A stretch of DNA of 64,000 bases from Xiphophorus maculatus (taxonomy: Eukaryota > Chordata > Actinopteri > Cyprinodontiformes > Poeciliidae): the NCBI RefSeq assembly GCF_002775205.1, contig NC_036451.1, positions 24,981,139 through 25,045,138 of the forward strand, written 5' to 3'. Made by a program: the position numbers and the translations under genes. The notes under the pieces are model-generated. The model had not been told where the DNA came from, did not search any database, and saw nothing but the letters and a program-made list of their open reading frames with translations. The number at the start of each line of letters is the position of its first letter. The stretch's first letter is position 1. This document shows positions 58,006-64,000 of the stretch, piece by piece.

Positions 58006-58190
58006 GTGTTTTTTTTGGCTCTAATGGCCTTTATTTGAAAGTAGTTTGACATGAAAGGGGGTAATGAGAGAGGGGGAGGACCTCCAGCAAATGTCACCAG
58101 GCCGGGACTCGAACCTGCAACCATCACCACAAGGACTAAGGCCTCCTTCGTGGCCTGGTGCTTTGCCCCTGCGCCACCACAGCACCCCCA
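58006..58190 (-). mobile_element. tRNA-derived SINE, minus strand
   Basis: On the minus strand there is an A box-like GGCGCAGGGG (58,166-58,175), a B box GGTTCGAGTCC (58,105-58,115), then GACATTTGCTGG, CCTCCCCCTCTC, and an A-run at about 58,006-58,014. The head GGTGCTGTGGTGGCG and the tail order match the copy at 38,580-38,770, though the region between the boxes differs. Confidence 0.85.
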
Positions 58191-60059
58191 AATCAGTGTT
58201 ATTTTTCTAAGTTTATCTTAAAGGTGATAAAAACAAAGCAAACGTCCATGGAAAGGAAAGAATTCTAAGTTTTATGTAATGTCAAATTAAGTCTCTTAAG
58301 AGCCAGTCTAAACAATTATATAAACATCAGCGGTTGCCCGGGGCGTCAAGATGCTAGGGGCGTCATAAAATAATTTATGGACAGACAACTTTGTGTGTTC
58401 TACAGACGATGGTACCCGTACTTTAAAAAGCACTCTGTCATGGGATGTACTATGCCAAGTTCATTTATTATATAACACTTATGGCGCATTCAGACCAGCC
58501 ATGTTTATTCTGGGTAAATACAATCAAAACAAACATGGGTCTAGTTCTTTTACCAAAGACAAAAAAGAAATCCACTAGCTGCTAAAATCTGACACTACTC
58601 CATTTTTGTTTACATTTACATTGTCTTCTCCTGAGGTTTTTCTGTCATTTCCTTCAGTGGTTCTTGGTGCAGCGCCACCGCCTGCAACAGTTTAAGAGCT
58701 TAAAACTTTCCTAGATCTTTGAGGCCTTTGTGGTTCATTCCTTAAAGGTCATTTGTTAGGTTTTTAGATGAATACAAATATAAATATTGAAGATTAGGAG
58801 ACTTTAAGGACTGTGAGAATCTATGTCTCCTCTCGGAATGTGTGTGTTATGTGTAAGGCGTTTGGAGAAGCAGGAAGCAAGCCGACAGACGGCCTGGAGA
58901 TAAGAGCTGACACCTAGCAGGAGAGTGGATCAAAGACTAAAGTTCAAAGTTTTATGACCTTGAGGGACACGAAAACTGAAGTTTACGACTCACAGGGGGT
59001 CGGAAGCTGACCCAGAGAATCTCAGGAACTGGAAATGCAGGATGACACCATTGTTTAATAAGAGACTCTGTGTTGACAGCTGTGTTTTCTGTTTGCTGCT
59101 CCTTCTAGGCAAATGATTTGTAACTTTAACCAGGCCTCAATGTAATAAATATGCAATTGCAAAGGAGCACGTTAGAACTGGTCCGGAGACAGAGATAAGG
59201 AGTTGTCCCTGGGCAGAGTTCTCCGTTCAGTCCGTCTCTCTGTGTCCTTATTTTTGTCCAGCGAGAATGTCAGGTTATAGATCTAACATCATTGAAGAGT
59301 GCACTGTTCTGTTCTCTGGTAAACAATAAGCCACAAGTGTAGTCTTTTTGGTTACAAAGCTAATGTTTGATCCCAGTGTTGCAATTTTTCCTGTACAGGC
59401 TCACTAAGATGTTACACCTACCAGTTTACAATTTCCTAATAAAAGCCTCACAGATGAAATACACATTGTCGGGTATTAGGAATTACGTTTCCTTGCAAAA
59501 GTATTCACATCCATTGAAAGGCTTCATATATTTATACACCCATAAATATCCACATATTTTAGAAGTAGACTAGCAAATTAGCACATAACTGAAAGGTGGC
59601 AAGAAAATTACTGAATACATTGTTTCCCACTTTTTGTCTAATAAAAATCAAGTGTTTTGTGTGAAAATATTTATCGCATTTTATTCCGACTAACCTTTTT
59701 TTTTTTTTTTTAAAAAGTTATTTTATTTCAAAATAAATTGGAATCTATGCATTGTTTTTCCCCTTCAATAATACACATTACAGTTTATGGTTGTATGTTA
59801 ACAAAAATAGATAAGAAGTCAAGCTGTATAATTCTAAGCAGAACCCAATCTTTGACAGCTCTCACAACCTATAATTTGCTGTAGCTTGAAAATGTTAATA
59901 AACTTACCCTTTTGCCAATTTAAAGATGCTTGAGGAAGTATAATACGTCCTATCTTATACTTCTACTGTTTAAAAAGTATTGTCAGTAAACACCTGACTT
60001 ACCTCAGTGTATGGTTTAACGTTTAAACACCCACCTGAGTTCTTTCTTGTGATTGGTTT

Positions 60060-60770
60060 AAAAATGTGGACCCGTTGCAATACGAGCTGACGGCGGGGGG
60101 TGAGATTCGACGTCAGTGATGTACAAATACTGCTTATTTTAAATTTAACGTTATGAAAAAAATCATATTATTCAAACTAAAAAGCTTTGAAATGTTAACT
60201 AGATGTGCGTGTATTATTCTTACTCCATTTATTATAGTTTTTATTTTTGAAATATTTGTTTGGGTCCCCCCCCCCCAAAATGTTGTCTCTGGAATGGTAC
60301 AGTCCCGTGAGCCTGCTTGGGAGGAAGATACGGGTCAGTGGGGCGAAGTAACGGGATTTTCAGCGTTAATTGTTTACGGTGGCGGAGTTATTGCTCGGTA
60401 AATGTCAGTGTAAAATGGCGAGCAGTTAGCTGACCTCCGGGGTTCCTAGAAACAGCCGAGAGAACAAAACACCCACCACGTCGACTACAGGGTATTGTTT
60501 ATGCCAGCTAACTCCAGAGTAGGAGGGATGTAGCTGCGCTCGCTCAGCTGCGGCTTCACAGGTGACATGATGTTTAGTTAATGTTTAATTGCCGCACAGC
60601 TAGCACCAGGCGGGCTAGCCGGGCTCTTTCTCTGGTTTCCTAATACCTTTAACCCCTTTACATTGGGCTATAGGTAATGTATTGTTAAATTGTTTTCATT
60701 ATGTTGCTTTGCTGTGCGTTAAACAACTGAGTCGGATCTCTGTTTTCATGTGTTGAAAGTAACCTCCGCG
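60060..60770 (+). promoter_or_regulatory. Probable BIVM promoter and 5' UTR
   Basis: CpG frequency rises from about 60,065. AAAATGGCG at 60,412-60,420 matches the YY1 core often found just after the start site of housekeeping genes; its ATG would open a frame of only four codons. A donor-like CACAG/GTGACA at about 60,561 suggests that a first non-coding exon ends there. All of this is inferred from motifs. Confidence 0.4.
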
Positions 60771-60877
60771 TGAGGAGTCTGCCACACCACCTCCATCTTT
60801 CCTCCAGCTCTGCTCTTTTATCCCCAGAGAAGACGCCCTCTTTCTCGGCCACCCCCATCACCGCACGCAGCGCCCCG

Positions 60878-64000
<3,123 letters not shown>

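Larger units (their letters stand above)
57944..60877. other. Spacer between nucleoside hydrolase and BIVM (divergent genes)
   Basis: 2.9 kb with no supported coding exon. It holds the minus-strand SINE at 58,006-58,190, a fragment resembling a dispersed repeat near 59,489 (TTGCAAAAGTATTCACATCC), AT-rich sequence to about 60,050, then CpG-rich sequence that probably contains the BIVM promoter. The hydrolase promoter cannot be placed. Confidence 0.6.

Overview
This window is eukaryotic nuclear DNA from a bony fish, probably a percomorph teleost. The protein-coding parts are broken into many short exons with GT-AG introns. The encoded proteins are clear vertebrate orthologues, and the spacer DNA is filled with repeat types typical of teleosts: tRNA-derived SINEs, 5'-truncated LINE tails, and several families of short inverted-repeat DNA transposons (MITEs). 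I cannot name the species from the sequence alone.

Layout. Positions 1 to about 15,940 are intergenic. I see no convincing gene there, only microsatellites, a minisatellite, LINE remnants and MITEs. From about 15,950 a CpG-richer stretch with GAA/GGA repeats leads into a TMEM131 orthologue on the + strand. Its start codon is at 16,200 and its stop at 53,279, with 41 coding exons reconstructed here (5,349 nt including stop, 1,782 residues). On the - strand, converging on it tail to tail, is a five-exon inosine-uridine-type nucleoside hydrolase (57,943 down to 56,133; 326 residues). A 2.9 kb spacer carrying a SINE then leads to the first four coding exons of a BIVM orthologue on the + strand (60,878 onward), which runs off the window end after about 272 codons.

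The three genes do not form an obvious pathway. TMEM131 is a type I membrane protein of the secretory pathway linked to procollagen export. The nucleoside hydrolase is a predicted cytosolic nucleoside-salvage enzyme of a family absent from mammals. BIVM has no settled function. In human, TMEM131 (chromosome 2) and BIVM (chromosome 13) are unlinked, so this neighbourhood is not the human arrangement.

The most useful second-look items are: two short TMEM131 introns (75 and 93 bp) that are frame-preserving and stop-free, so their retention would give longer proteins; a palindromic MITE inside the TMEM131 3' region; four copies of one CGATTA-rich element in TMEM131 introns; an inverted pair of another element inside the same pre-mRNA; and the predicted nucleoside hydrolase with Tyr-Asp where protozoan enzymes have His-Asp. 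I found no evidence of a wholly new biological system.
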